Positions 11,769 to 24,428 of a DNA stretch of 64,000 nucleotides are shown here, piece by piece. How positions within the stretch are numbered: the first letter of the stretch is position 1; each line of letters opens with the position of its first letter. A model generated the notes under the pieces. It had not been told where the DNA came from. It saw nothing but the letters and a program-made list of their open reading frames with translations, and did no database searches. Both the position numbers and the translations under genes were made by a program. Source of the stretch: Rhynchosporium graminicola (lineage: Eukaryota; Ascomycota; Leotiomycetes; Helotiales; Ploettnerulaceae); assembly GCA_900074885.1 (NCBI GenBank), contig FJUW01000059.1, positions 216,295 to 280,294 of the forward strand. The letters run 5' to 3'.

Positions 11769-14700
11769 GCAGCTCAACAGTTCGCAGGCCCGAGTCAGCA
11801 GCCCAGGAAACCCGTGACCTCCGGTCGTGGATTACTTGAGCGTCTAGCGCTGTCGCGACACCTGGAAAGGGCATGATGGTGTACGCCGAATAGCACGTTT
11901 GACTTCTCTGTACAGTTGCAGATCGTTTCTAGAACTCGTGAAAGTGTGCGGGTTTTGAGGATGTTAGTATGGATATCGTGAAGGACGTGATGGTTGGGGT
12001 TAGAGGATTCATGTTTTCTCTTGGATCGAGTGCTGGTGTGAGTGTGTTGAATACTGTCAACGAGCAGCGATCAATACGAAGAAGAGTTCGGTAGGGTTTG
12101 TGGATATGGTGTTGTATGCGAATCCTCAGCTGACGAACGATATTACAAAGGGTGGGAACTAGGGATGTGGAACTGCGGGATTTCAAGACGTGCTTGGCTG
12201 GGAATCGGTGACTGGTTTAGGTAGACGAATTTCGGGAAGATATCGGCACTGTTCTTCCCCGGGTGGGTACTTGAAGTAGCAGTGCGAGGGTTGGAAAATA
12301 GTTGGGCATAGATAGTCGACTGATCGCTGCACATGTAGATTGAGATAGACTAAGCCTGACAGCAAACACACTTCCTTTCCTCCGCCTGTGGATTGCCTTG
12401 AAATGGCTACACTGCAATATTCTATCCCATGCTTTCTTCTTTCCCTACCACCTCAAAACACCTCTTTTCAAGCCCTCCTCGAACTCCCAAACTGTCTCCC
12501 ATTAACGGTTAACAGTTTCACATCTCTTCCTTCATCCCTGGGATCGAAATCAAACGATGATGTTATTTCCCCTACTCCCATAGATGCGAATTATTCATTA
12601 TATTCGTCTGTATCTCTCAGCTCACTCGTACATTCTCTCCTCTTGAACGATTGATAGGACTAGCTTAGCGACGAGGCGAGGATGGGAACGCCACCACAGA
12701 AGAGTCTGACAGGCAGGGAGCCCGGCACTGGAAATACATGATGTCCATAATTTTTTCTTTCTTCTTTTTTCTCTTTTTTTTCCAAGGTTCAGTATCCCTC
12801 TCTCACAATCTCAAATTTTCAGATTTCCCATCGAATAGAAGTGTAATTGAGTACCACAGAGCTGAAAGCTCATACGAGAAGATTATAGAGAGAGTATAGA
12901 GAGAAGCAAAGATCTGCTCTACTGAACGGGAAATCGTAAATCGCGCAAACATCTCCGGTTTTTACCTCCTCCCCAAAGTTGAGAGCTGCCGTTCACGCAA
13001 TCCCCCGGCTCAAATGTCTATCGACATCTCCCGGACCTCGCTGATTGTATGTGATTGGTAAACTGATCAAGAGAGCTTTCGATTCGGCTCTCTCTGGTTC
13101 TAGCTAGCTGGGACTTGTGATTTGTGACAGGTGGGCCTGCAGCTAGTTGAGTTGAGCTGTTTGGTGATGGTCTTGGTTTCTTGGGGGTGTTGAATCGTGG
13201 ATGGGACGATTGTCGATGATGAAAAGGATACGGGATCACGGGAAGAAGTATAGGGTTCTGTACTCGGTTTGGCTTTGCGTTGAAGAAGAGTGGGTTCGTG
13301 GGGTTTCTGGTTGCCGGTTTGGATTGGCAGGGTGGTATGTAAGTTGAGCGCCTGTAAATTCTTGCTCTGGATTTCGGTTGCGTGGTTTTGCGGCAGCTTT
13401 TGCTGGTGGTGTGGGGTTGAGCTGATTGATCTAAGCTGTCGTTTTCGGCGAGGTGTGATCCTTTGGTATCTCATATCGATCGTAAGTATGACCACAATAG
13501 ACTGTTTGGCGCTTCGCTTTATGAGACTGAAGCGTAGATCTTTCTGTTTATGACTGAAGAGTAGTAGGATATGTGGCTGCCAAAGTGGACGGTAAGGTAG
13601 ATGGAAATGAAATTGCTGAAGAAGAGTATGGATTGTGGGTTTTCAATATGGGAAGTGATGAGATGGATATTGACGAGTGCTCCAGACTGAGAGCTGAGGA
13701 GATTGAGAGGGGGCTGTAGAGAAAGAGTGGCGACATCAAATACTTGATATCGTAGACCCTTATCCGGATTTTTCGATGTTGTACCAGATTTACGAAAGGA
13801 TCCGGCGTACCTGGCGTTTGTGCGGTCATATATACAGTATCTGCTTGCAAAGTCTTGAGAATAGACATCCCGAAATAAAGTAGGACTTTAAAACGTAAAA
13901 CTTAGGTCCAATAGGTGATTCAATACTAGGATTAATCTCTTGGTCATTAAATCGTAAGGGGAGGACCGTGATTGGGGTTTCAAAACGTGCTCTATTTCCG
14001 TCGACGAAGGCAACGAGAAAATCACAGACTGGTTGACGGTGCAAACATTCATATCTTCGTATAACAGCTGGGAAGAAGAGAGAATCGAGAGGAGGAAGAA
14101 GGACAAGATGTTGAAATTTGGCTTGTTTGCCGTGAGGAGACGAGTACATGGAAACGGCTTCAGCGAGGCGAGGATGCAGGTTGGACATGCCGCACTCGGG
14201 AGTATGAGGAATCATTTCGAAGAGGGTGGAAGGCAAAGAAATCGCTGTTGATGAGTGGCAACTTGAAGCCAGCCAGCTTGAGTACAAAGCAAGTTGCGCT
14301 AAGAGTCGCTTACCTGTCGTGTGAAGTAAACAAAATACAACCTCAGGAACAGAATGGAGGCATCGCAGATTAAATTTGTAACATTCTGTAGCAGTGAAAT
14401 ATATTGGATAATCTGAATAGATGAAGATGGCTCTCTATGCAACTGTTGCCAGGTAAATGGCCAAATGGAATAAATCATATTTGAAATAGATCTGGGAACC
14501 CTGTGGAGTTTTTGACTTAGATCAAAGATCTTGCTTCTCTTTCAACCCCAACTTAGAAACCGGCTCACTTGATCCTCTACGCTACAGATCATTAAAAGTG
14601 CCTGTGGCGTAGGCGACGGTACGTTGGTAGATCAATCATCATTATTCGACTTGTCAGCCCCCTGTTGACAGCTCGGAGGATTCTCGCACGACTCGATCAG

Positions 14701-15999
14701 CCCTGATGCTTAGCTTCTTTACACAGGCCAAAGCCTCTCAAATATAAGCTACGTCCCGTAGGTTTACGTATCGCAGTTAAGAAGACTGGAGGAAGAGCAG
14801 CATCCGGAGATGTGATGCAGTATCCTGCACAGGATACTTTGTCTTTGATTCCAGTAAGGCAGTATTCGAATTAGGGTTTTATGGAGCGTTATTCCAAGGC
14901 AACTAGTTCCTCTCCGGAGTGATGGAGGTGAGGAATACTGCAGTATCGGTTATGGGTTGGCAGAGGAACTCCCGGAGGACTGTGGTGTGGTTTATTCAGA
15001 CGAAACATTTCTATTGGGCAAAGAACAGACTTGCGGAGTATCTAAAGAGTGATGTTTTGAATCAATTGAAAGAAAGGAAGGCCGGAAAAGATACCTGTTG
15101 TGCGTGTTGGGTGATGGAAGGTTCTTTTAATCTTTTTCATCCTTGTGGGTGGGAAATTCTCCAAGTTAAAGGATCGAGGATGCGAAGAGGTTCTGTCCGT
15201 AACATCCCTTGAAGTAACAACACTGACTGTAATGGCGTATCTTTTAGTCCAGGATATTCCTGACAGAAAGGTGGTAAGAGGTGGCAAGAGGATGCTTAAG
15301 TACCTGAGTATAAATAATTATCTTTGACTCAGGTAGTTTCCTGGTGCTCTTGCACTTCTTCTGTGTTTCTCTCTTCGTCTCAGAACCAGATACTTGTACT
15401 TTTTTATCTTTTCCGCGTGTGCTATATCCTGGGCATCTCGTAAATATCACATGCGACAACTGCAGCGTCTGAATGATCGTTCATACAGTTCGCGGGTAAG
15501 TAGGTGCTCTCGGGATCTCTTCATCGAGTACTCGGATCAACGGTAGTTCATGTTGCTTTTTTCTTTTTCGACATCGAATCGCAGGATCTCTCCGACTCTT
15601 AGGTTCTCGATGAACCTTGTAACAAGTGGAAGAATCTTGCGGTCAGGTCGAATCCTTCGAGGGATTTCTCACGGCTATGGAAGGGAATTACAAGCGAAAC
15701 ATCAAGAATGAGGCACGTTAATAAACGAGCAAGAGTCTGGGAAACTTGTATTCTTATTTTTACTTGTCAGAAATATGGCTAAGATCTCAACCAGCAGCCC
15801 AATTCACACCACCTTCCGACCAACTCAAATACTCAGATCAGCATAATCCACTTCCTCTCCCCTACGCTTCTGTCACTATTCTCATTACAGCCCTCAATCC
15901 TTCAAATAAAGCCTCATTAGAATCTCAATATCTCGGACTTCTCCACCCTGTTCGTCACCCACACTAGCATTACAGTTCCCTCGTCTGCGAGAAAGAGGC
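11769..15999. other. Long region with no supported intact gene
   Basis: Reading frames are short and lack family features. Two stretches look slightly protein-like. One is plus-strand near 11955-12090 (DVSMDIVKDVMVGV, then a stop). The other is minus-strand 14230-13550, with FLVAFVDGNRARFE and a second frame with YMTAQTPGTPDPF. Neither has a convincing start or splice pattern. A T-rich tract occurs at about 12750-12785. I see no tRNA or rRNA gene here. Confidence 0.45.
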
Positions 16000-16577
16000 T
16001 TAAGCACCAGCAGTTCCATCGAAAGTCACAGCAGTACTTGGCTGACCGGCAGCAGCCTTGTCAAGTGCAATATTGTTGTCCAACTTCTTACTCTCAGCAG
16101 CGAGCTTGACAGATGTGTCTTTCCCTTGCGCAGCCTGTGCTTTGAGCTTCAGAACAGTAGCCTCGAGCTTCAGAACCTTGTTCTTTATTTTACCATTCTG
16201 CGATGATGTTAGTCGAAGCCCCCTTTCCAAAACTCTGAACATTTCAGGAGAGGAGAGGTACGAACCTGAAGAGCGATCTTGGCATCACCAGTCGCAGCTG
16301 CGATGGCAGGGTTGAATTTCTCCGTCTCGGCATCATTGGCGATATTGTTGACCTCTCCGAGGAAAGCGATATCAGCTTTATCGACATTGGCGAGATTGGC
16401 AGTGTCGATAGGGAGTTTGGCCAGAACCTCGCTCAGAGCATTGCCGGCGACGCCTCCGCTGACGGAAAGGTCATTGTAAGATTTCTTGCCGAGGACGGCA
16501 GCGCGAGCCTTGAGAGGAGTTGGGGCAGCGAGGGCCAGGGTTGCAAAAGCCAAAGTGATGAGAGTTGAGTATTGCAT
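16000..16577 (-). CDS. Small secreted protein (Ala/Lys-rich, cell-surface type)
   Basis: On the minus strand, exons 16577-16266 and 16197-16000 give 169 residues. The intron (68 nt) starts GTTCGT and ends TCGCAG, and both joins are phase 0. A clear signal peptide (MQYSTLITLAFATLALAAP) is followed by TPLKARAAVLGKKSYND and a helical Ala-rich body with repeated Lys residues (KIKNKVLKLEATVLKLKAQ). There are no Cys residues in the mature part. Similar small secreted proteins are common in Pezizomycotina and are somewhat like the hydrophobic-surface-binding HsbA type, but I do not see a decisive HsbA motif. Its cell-surface role is inference. Confidence 0.8.
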
Positions 16578-18020
16578 GATGAAGATTTGTTTGGTTGAAT
16601 TGATTTAATGATCGACGATTATAATGGAAGAGTAATATGAAAGAGATGGAGAGACAACAGCGCAGCCGTGCAAGAGCGTATAATGAAGTGGATAAAAATG
16701 AATGGACAGCACAGCTGTTGTTTAAAGGAAGGAAGCCGGAATGGAATTGGACTGAAAAGAATGAATGATGGAAAACAAACTCTAATGTGAGGAAAGCAAT
16801 GCTATATGTATGTTTTGGCTCCTACAACAAATCTTACCAGGGACATCGCTTGCAACACTAGCCGACCACAACCCATCATTCCACCCCGACCCCAACGTCG
16901 TCCCAGATCCAAGTCTCACATATCAACTTCGGATGGTATCCGGGTTACAATTGTATGCATTCCTCCCGATTGGTGTTTCTATGGGTCGTGCGAGATCTCG
17001 TTTCGGACAACACACCTTAACAGGACGCTTGTATGATCGCCTGTTGGTTCGGTTAGATGTTGCTGATGTAAAACATCCAATCGACACATCTCAAACAAGC
17101 GCCAAGAACACATCAGATCAATTCTGATATCTTACTGGCTTTATTCTACATCATGGTCTGGTCTCGTCACGTCTCCAGACCTGGTTTTGACTTCGCTAAC
17201 GTTCCAATCGCGCACTCGAAGCCTCGCAAGCAAGCCAGCGGGTCAGCAGGCCCCTTGGATGTTTTCTAGCCGTGTCAAATGTTGGGATAGTTTACAATTC
17301 GTGGAGACTGGGTAAACGGTGGCTGAGTGCTACATCGCAAGAACTGACTGGTAGCGTAGAAAAAATGATCAGATAATTCAGGTCCCGGAGTTTTGGTCTT
17401 GTGCTAGCCATAGTGTGGTTACACAAAGCATTTTCGATAAATTTTCGGACTGGAGTAGCTACTGTAATAGCCGGTTCGCTCTTATATAAATTCAATACTT
17501 CACGACCGACCATCACAAAGGCTGAAGGAATCGGAACAACAGCAGAGTCCAACAGGCTTAGCACTCGCATGCTAGTATTTCCTATCGCGAGAGGCCGAGG
17601 GATCTCATCTGAAAGTTCAGGGGCTGTCGCAGATCAGATGCTGTCGCAGATCAGATGCAAACCTGGTTCGTGCACTCCATCGCTTCCGCCAATTTGGTGT
17701 ACCCAGATGCTCTGACATCTTTGTCAAGGCAACAATTCCGAAGTTAACACTGGCATGTTTCTACTGAGATGTGGGGTGGCGTGCTACCAACTTTCCTGCT
17801 ACCACATTGACCACTACCAATGTGGACCAGGTTTTGCCACCGGCAAGAATATTCTTGTCTCTGCTCAGGTATATGATGGCATTCGGCGAAGGCATTTCAT
17901 CAGACCGCGATGGCAGATTGATAGTACGGATATCGTTCGTTGCGAATAATCTGTGTGCTCAAATAGATGGTTGTCAGACTTAGAATCCTATCGACATTTC
18001 TGGTTCTTATAACAGTCTTT
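16578..18020. other. Region without a recognised gene
   Basis: Short frames only. On the minus strand near 17945-17785 a stretch reads INLPSRSDEMPSPNAI and then ILAGGKTWSTLVVVN, ending at a stop. It could be a further exon or relic associated with the unrecognised gene at 18.0-18.8 kb, but I could not connect it. Confidence 0.4.
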
Positions 18021-18833
18021 CTATCCAGCATCTCGGCTTCCTTTATAGTAATATCGCTTCCTAGTAGATATGCTGGGGACCGGAAAGTTGACTGCAGCAA
18101 TCGGGGCTCTGATCTAGTCCAAAGAGGTAGTCCGGGGGCAGATTGTCGTCTGTACCTCCATGCCCTTCTGATGTCAGCAATCAATCTCGCAATATGACTA
18201 TGAGACTTACAATAAGTTCGACTCTACCCAGTACTATCCTCGTCCATTGTCCACCAAAATAATGAGGTGCTCCAGCACCCTGGTGCACCCCTCCAAATGA
18301 ATTTCGCATGAAAACTTCCGGAGCTACCTTTCTCGTCACCCAGGCCGAGTCGAAGTGTTGCTCTATCACTCCACTGGATTCTGCCCTTGACAAGAGATAG
18401 GGGGCAGACTGTGTCTGAAAAGATAATCTTCGACCCATGTTTGTCAGTGAAAATGGACTGACAAGAACGCGAATACTCACCTGGCAACTAAACAGACCTT
18501 TAAACAATAACCGTCTGGCCAGAGAGTGTACTAGTATCTGCGTCTTTTCAACTGATGTAATCGAGACGAGGCTGGGTAAATTCATCTTCGGCGAAGCAAG
18601 GCTTGATAGGTGGATGCGTATTTTAATATCGAACTAACAAAAAACGTTAGCTAGAATCGCTGACGTGACACTCCAGAAAGAAATGAGACACTTACTGAAT
18701 CAGATGGTGCAGTGCATTTCTCGCTCCTCGAGATCGTTGCATCTCTAGCCTTGAAAATCGGACACATCTTTACCTCTCGATCTCTGGTTTCGAACGACCC
18801 TTGTAAGACGCTTCGTACGAATTCGTTGGTCAA
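18021..18833 (-). CDS. Unrecognised multi-exon gene, 5' end not resolved
   Basis: Four minus-strand blocks join in phase 0 with good splice sites: 18833-18696, 18633-18481, 18414-18211 and 18167-18021. The introns start GTAAGT, GTGAGT and GTAAGT, contain CTAAC, CTGAC and CTGAC, and end GTTAG, TTCAG and ATCAG. Together they encode about 213 residues ending at a TAG. Recognisable stretches are FVRSVLQGSFETRDREVKMC, FDIKIRIHLSSLASPKMN, VFMRNSFGGVHQGAGAPHYF and a C-terminal RKRYYYKGSRDAG. I do not recognise the family and assign no function. Upstream, an in-frame stop precedes the first block, so at least one more 5' exon is expected. A candidate start lies near 19234 on the minus strand (MTLKFSGSCSLTRDTW), but the link is not clear. 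Three consecutive phase-preserving joins argue that this is or recently was a real gene. Confidence 0.5.
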
Positions 18834-19624
18834 GCCTCAAAATTGTCATTCCCGTATCGGATATCTCCTCTATGTCATCGAATGTCACACCCTCGAAATA
18901 TGTCATAAATGGTTCAGGTAATATATCTTTCTGTCAATTCCTTCTTAAGATGTCTAGCCATATATGCCAGAATGTAGAAAGATTAAGTAGAGCATACCGG
19001 GAAGCGAGTTTCATAGTGAGTCTAGCTGAGATAAAATCCACCTGGTTCTGGAGGTGGAATCATTGCGATTCGCAAGCAATAGAGTTCTCGCTTAATGTCG
19101 TTCCCAACCTGCGACGTTTTTGTTTTTGTTTGTCCTCTTGAGGTATGGTTTGGCTCGAGTGAGACGAGAAGAGCAGTAGTACAAGTCCAGGTGTCTCTAG
19201 TAAGGGAGCAACTTCCTGAGAATTTCAGAGTCATGAAAGAAATGGCTTCAGAACTTTACTTGGCTATTTCAGCAAGGTCATGAAGTACTTTCGTGAGAAT
19301 GCTAAGACTAGCTAGCGTCCGAGGAATATACTCAATTCAAATTTACACGATTGATTCGGCACTTATATTGTCATGTTAAGGTCATATCAGCTTCGCCAAT
19401 ATCGGCCACATTTTCCTGACATCGATAGCCCCACTTCCTACGTACGTCGACATTGAAGCTACACCGCCATCCCATTTTGGCAAGAACCAAATATACTTAC
19501 TGCTCGACACTGCCTTATCAATCCCCAGCATAAGATACCTATCAAGAACAAAACCTACTGGAGATGAACCATTATCATTCTTCAAAATAGTTCAAATTGC
19601 TTCGACCCTAGGAACTTATCAAAC
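18834..19624. other. Probable 5' part of the minus-strand gene and intergenic region
   Basis: It probably holds the missing 5' exon or exons of the gene ending at 18021 and the promoter of the plus-strand gene at 19625. Exon boundaries cannot be set by eye. Confidence 0.4.
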
Positions 19625-20618
19625 ATGGAGGTCTCACCCGCAGTCCAACAACGCATCTCTACAGCCCTCACTCAATTTAGGACCCAGATGCTTGCCTCCA
19701 ACCGCAGATATATCACCAACCTTCTTTTCGTAGCCAATTGCCTGCCTTCCAAGCGTCGCATGCGCAACTTTGCCGCATCAATCAGATACGGCGGACCCTT
19801 TCCTACATCCTTCAAAACCCCCGAACAAGTAATCGCAGATCCTCCAGAGGCTGCGAAGTGGAAACTCGAGCATGATGGGACCTGGCCCCCAAAATCCGAT
19901 CACGAGATTACCCAATTCTTAGAGGCGTTGGAAGAGAAGATCAAAGCGACCTTTGAGCAGGATGACGAGAAGAAAGAGGATGTGCATGTGCCGGAGGAGT
20001 ATAGAGCGTTGTTGGGGATGTGTGATGGGATTTGGGATGTGGATTTCAGGAGGAGTGGCTGCGTTGGAATACAGGGAACCAATTGCATCGGTGATGGTGG
20101 TACGTCTTGTGAGTAGCTTCACAGCCTTCTTTTTCATTATGTAGAACGCAGAACTGACATATGGTATAGTTGTAGGCAAGAACGAGCCATTCCAGCAGAT
20201 TGATAAATCGCAAGAACAAGATCACGGTTGGGAGATAGCAACAGGCTGGTGTTTAGATGGCAACGAGACAGTATCGCATTATTACTTTTGTTGTCAACGG
20301 ACTTCTGAGGGTCGAGGGGGCCCTGTTCAAGAGAGCGAGAAGGAGTGGAAATGGAGGCTATTCTATAGGGATTTGGACTCATCAGAAGATGCCACTTTTC
20401 GGGTGTTCCACAGTATCCCGGAGTTTTTGAGTTGGTTTGGAAATTGGTATGCTAGAGATGTAGAGGGTGAAGGCAATGAAGGCGGAGATGGCGATATGGA
20501 GCCTGAATCACCATACGAGGCGGGCGTTGACTATGAGGATGAGGATGATGAAGAGAATGAGGCGAAGGAGATGCAGGAGTATTACCTTCAGGAAGCTGCA
20601 AGGCAAGGTCATTTCTAA
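19625..20618 (+). CDS. SMI1/KNR4-like protein
   Basis: Exons 19625-20099 and 20170-20618 give 307 residues. The 70-nt intron starts GTACGT and ends GGTATAG; the join gives GDGVVGKNEPFQQI. The centre carries features of the SMI1/KNR4 fold: VPEEYRALLGMCDGIWDV followed by WCLDGNETVSHYYFCC and then a FHSIPEFLSWFGNWY segment. In budding yeast, Knr4/Smi1 coordinates cell-wall synthesis with the cell cycle, but most members of the superfamily have other or unknown roles. The last 60 residues are strongly acidic (DYEDEDDEENEAKE) and likely disordered. The family call rests on motif pattern only and could be wrong; the gene model itself is firm. Confidence 0.7.
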
Positions 20619-21236
20619 TTTGAGAGTTATGGTATAATCAGAGATAGACTCATGGTGCTCTTACCACGAAGAAACCGTACTCTACCAGGGATTGTGGCCA
20701 GATGAAATCATGGGAGTTTTCAGCTGTGTATGTGATAGACGTTGACACTTTCTGAATAACACTTTCTCGGGAGCTGAATTGTACTGCTATACAATTTAAA
20801 TTGCATTAAGTGACTTTTGTAGTTTGTGAAATGTACTTTCGCCCCTCTTATCCATTCGTGCCTAGGTACTTGTTAGTCTTTTCGTCTAATGCAATTAGGT
20901 TATTCTTACAAGTAGCATGTGAAATGCCATCTCCCTCGGCCCCACTTCCCCGGATTTCCATGGCTGTGGATCGGCGCGCATCAAGCTCAACCAACAATAA
21001 ACCTCGGCCTGTCATCATCACCGATACACAAACACACTCCATCTTCTCCTCTCTATGAGCATATTAATCTTCTCAATATCCTGCCTTACTACCCAGATAG
21101 GTAAACACATCGCACATTTATCGACATGACTCGCTGAATCATTATATACCTCGTCTGTCCCCGAGATACCCCTCCTCCTCGAGCACATCCTCAACCAATA
21201 CCTAAACCCGAATACCTCCCCCCCAACCTACGCACG
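20619..21236. promoter_or_regulatory. Intergenic region, promoter of the short-chain dehydrogenase
   Basis: No gene. The last 100 bases before 21237 are C-rich with few G residues, as in many fungal 5' leaders. Confidence 0.5.
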
Positions 21237-22478
21237 ATGCCCAAAGACAACAGTAATGTTGTCGAAGCAATTCGACAGTCACCCCCTCTCATACTGGGTC
21301 CCTACGATCCTGCCGGCGTAAGAGGAAAGACGATCATAATCACAGGAGGTGCATCCGGATTCGGGGAAGGCTTCTCCAGGCATTGGGCAGCCCACGGCGC
21401 GAATATTGTTATCGCAGATATTAGCAATGGGAATCCACTCGCGGAAGAGATACGCAAAGCAGGAGGAAATGCCCTATACGTCCGCTGCGATGTCACGAAC
21501 TGGCAGCAACAAGTCGACATGTTCCGCGCAGCTGTTAAATTCAGTCCAAGGGGAACGATCGATGCGGTGGTTTGCAATGCTGGAATTACGGATACGGGGA
21601 ATCAGTTCTTCGAGCCTAAGGGGATGAACATGGAGGAGCCACCGAAACCAAATTTCAAAGCGCTGGATGTCAATCTGACGGGTGTTATGTACACCACGCA
21701 TTTGGCTATGCATTGGTTGCCTTTGAATGAGAAACCCAAGCAAAGCTCTGGTGAGAAAGCCGGGAGATACACGCCGGATAGACATATTTTGTTGATTGGA
21801 TCTATGGCGTCTCTGCTTCCTATACCTGGGCTGGTGCAATATGCGGCGAGTAAACATGCGGTTTTGGGGTTGTTTGTAAGTTCGAGTCCCGCTCGGCGAA
21901 GCAGTATCGAGCATAATTACTGATAGAGTACAGAGATCACTACGCTCGACGTCCTTTGTTCAAGGCATTCGAGTAAATCGTAAGCTCATCCTTCCTATAC
22001 CTGGTCAATGCTGATATCCTTTAGTACTGTGTCCCTATTTCATCGACACCCCCCTCATTCCTCCCATCGCTCGTGCTCTCCTCGCTGGTGGCGCAATGGG
22101 CAAACCCGACGATGTTGTAGATGCTGGTACAAGACTGATGGCCGACAACTCAATACACGGGCGAGCCTTGGTAATTGGACCCAGTGTTAAGATTGACGGC
22201 GAGTGGAAGCTGTTGCCGGAAAGTACGCCCGATGTTGAGAATCATGCTGTCTGGGAGGTTTTAGGAAGTGATTTCATTGAAGTTGGTGAGTTAAGCTTTA
22301 ATTTCTGTTAGGGGAGGGGATCAAATATGAGTGTGCAATGCTGATTGCTGTAGATGCCTTCACGAGGAGGTTTGTGAGTGTGCTTAACGCCGTCGAGAGT
22401 GTAAGGGGGTGGTATGGATGGGGGTATGATCTCTTGAAGATGGTCGCGTATCCGATCACATCGAGGATGGCCAAATAA
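21237..22478 (+). CDS. Short-chain dehydrogenase/reductase (classical SDR)
   Basis: Exons 21237-21875, 21934-21979, 22025-22285 and 22354-22478 give 356 residues with consistent phases. It is an NAD(P)-dependent oxidoreductase of the SDR superfamily. The cofactor motif TGGASGFGEG is at residues 36-45 and an acidic Asp at 61 suggests a preference for NAD. NAG is at 114-116, the catalytic Ser at 189 in LIGSMAS, and YAASK with Tyr202 and Lys206. The active site looks complete. Exon 2 is only 46 nt, and both sides have good donor and acceptor sequences. A C-terminal extension after VEVLGSD-type residues (DAFTRRFV to TSRMAK) is longer than the core fold. In this set it most resembles fungal 15-hydroxyprostaglandin-dehydrogenase-type SDRs; the substrate cannot be told. 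Confidence 0.88.
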
Positions 22479-23057
22479 TTGCAATGTATGCTTTCTTGGC
22501 GGAGTAGAATGCTAGATTCTTGGAGCCGATTCATTTGCCTTCCGCATGTCATATTGTGTTGTTTTGCCCTCTCAGGAGATGACTTGAAAATCACTATTCC
22601 AGCAGACCCCTCCAGGATCTGCTCTTCTTCTCCCTATCGGTTTTCAAATTGTTCTTCTTTTCATGCTTCCCTGGAACCATCCGGTATACGCTCCGCTGGC
22701 CCTTCGGCGGCCACTGCTGTGGAGGCTGTTCTCATTCAGAAGATGACTTCTCCTGGAGTCAGTCTGTCAACACCATCGAGATATCTCTAGGTTTCACTAT
22801 GAACTATGGAGCAGTAGCCAGTTTTGCAAGTGGTTGTCAGCGTTTTGGATTTCCCGTCCTCTTTTACACGGTGTCGTGTGGTGTGCAGCTCAGGTTGTCA
22901 TTTTTGGATTGCTCCTTCCTCAACAATCTCAGCATCACCACACAAACGTAGCATTGCAGCCAGCTCTCGTTTTCTTCTCTCCCTCATCCTCCAGATCTCT
23001 CCGAATCCGAGATTCCAGATATCCAGGACAACACATTCAAGCACCCAGCTGAACAAA
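22479..23057. other. Intergenic region, leader of the SGNH-like gene
   Basis: The frame that continues upstream of 23058 has ordinary 5'-leader composition and no family features. Nothing else is supported. Confidence 0.55.
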
Positions 23058-24428
23058 ATGCGTCAGAACACATACGACGACCCTTACATGACGCCGCCTG
23101 ACAAAAGTCCACCTGCACCTCCCCCATCTGGCCGGTTTCGATGGGCTCGACCACGTCGAATGTCCTTCTTTCGCTATCGCCAAAACAAGATCATTGTTGC
23201 CCTTGCCCTGGTAGCGATCCTAGGCATGATACGCCGTCTCCCATCAACCGCATACCCATTGACCAAGTTAAGCGATGATATCGACATCTACAACAGCACA
23301 ATCATTCCCTACGTGGCGTTCCAGCCCCCCGAGTCGGGCAAATACCGAGCTCCAGATATTGTAGACACTTTCCAATCATACAAGTTCCGGAACACATGCA
23401 ACGTCTCTTCCCTCGACCTCCACACTCCATTCAGTCCGCTCTGCAAAGACCAAACTTCTATGTTGACTGCTATGTCGTCTGGCGGCCGGATCGGTCATGA
23501 TGCTCCGTACATGCCAAGGGGTTGCGATATGCGGTGGTTCAACACCGATGAGATCTGCGAGATTCTGGGACGGTTTGATAAAGTGGTCTTGATCGGCGAC
23601 TCGATGCTTCGGCATATTATCGGAAGTATGAATATTCTGATACGAAAGGATTTGGGCTATGGTGCCGTAACGGATTGGAACTTCTCTCTGCAGGAAAAGT
23701 GTGTTGACTAAGTTTCCCAAGGAGACAGGACGGAGCTGACGAGACCAGGAAAGAGTGTTTCTGCAATGAACAGTTCGATGTCAAAGCTTGCTCTGTCCAG
23801 GGTATCTACAAAACGCAGGATGTCATGTCCCACGACCCGGAAAGTGTCTCTTGTTCCAACACCATCAATGTCATCAGTGATTTATGCTCCGCCTCTTCCA
23901 TGATTTCTCCTCTAATACTCAGCAGTGGACCAAATCGTCCGGTATCCCGTTCCCCAAGACGAGCTCGATCGTCTCCAAGAAGATCTCGTTCGCCAGAGCA
24001 AGAAACGAATCGCCGTCATTCTAGGACATGGTCTTTGGAGCAATCTCGATCTCCAAAGCTCGGTCAACTGGCTAGACGGTGTGTTGTCTACAGTCCGAGA
24101 CACGTTGGGCAAAGACTGGACGGGATTGTTCATCACGCCCAACGCGGCGGGAAAGGAGAAGCCGGATGATTGGATTGTGACGCAGGGGAACAAAGCTTTA
24201 ATGCTATATGAGGAGGCTATGGGCATCGTGAGTTTCATGACCTGTAGAATTGGTGTTGGGAAGGCTAATGAAAACTAGATTGTGAAGGAGCGTGGAATCG
24301 ATCATTTGGGGACGTGGAATATGAGCATTCAGAGTAACAAGTTTGATGGGGTCCATTTAGACATGAAGGGAAATTTGGTGAAAGCCATGATGGTGCTGAA
24401 TTGGCTGAATTTGGTGGAAGGAGTGTAG
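23058..24428 (+). CDS. Type II membrane protein with SGNH/PC-esterase-like motifs
   Basis: Exons 23058-23698, 23749-23876, 23926-24227 and 24279-24428 give 406 residues. An N-terminal Pro-rich, basic cytosolic tail (to about 43) precedes one membrane segment (about 44-58, IIVALALVAILGM), so the rest should lie in the Golgi or outside. The luminal part contains VVLIGDSMLRHIIGS with a GDS at 180-182, and near the end D380-G-V-H383. GDS plus DxxH is the catalytic signature of SGNH/PC-esterases, including plant TBL and animal CASD1 sugar O-acetyltransferases. A role in O-acetylating or de-esterifying wall or glycan sugars is therefore inferred. Conserved Cys residues (CNVSS, CKDQT, CDMRW, CFCNEQ) could form disulfides. 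All three introns are 49-51 nt. Confidence 0.75.

Noticed and set aside
13826..14287. 153-codon minus-strand frame
   Set aside because: It starts at a non-ATG codon and has only a weak protein-like middle; no splice pattern links it to the next frame, so it is mentioned but not called as a gene.
14919..15212. 97-codon plus-strand frame
   Set aside because: No conserved motif, no promoter or splice context.
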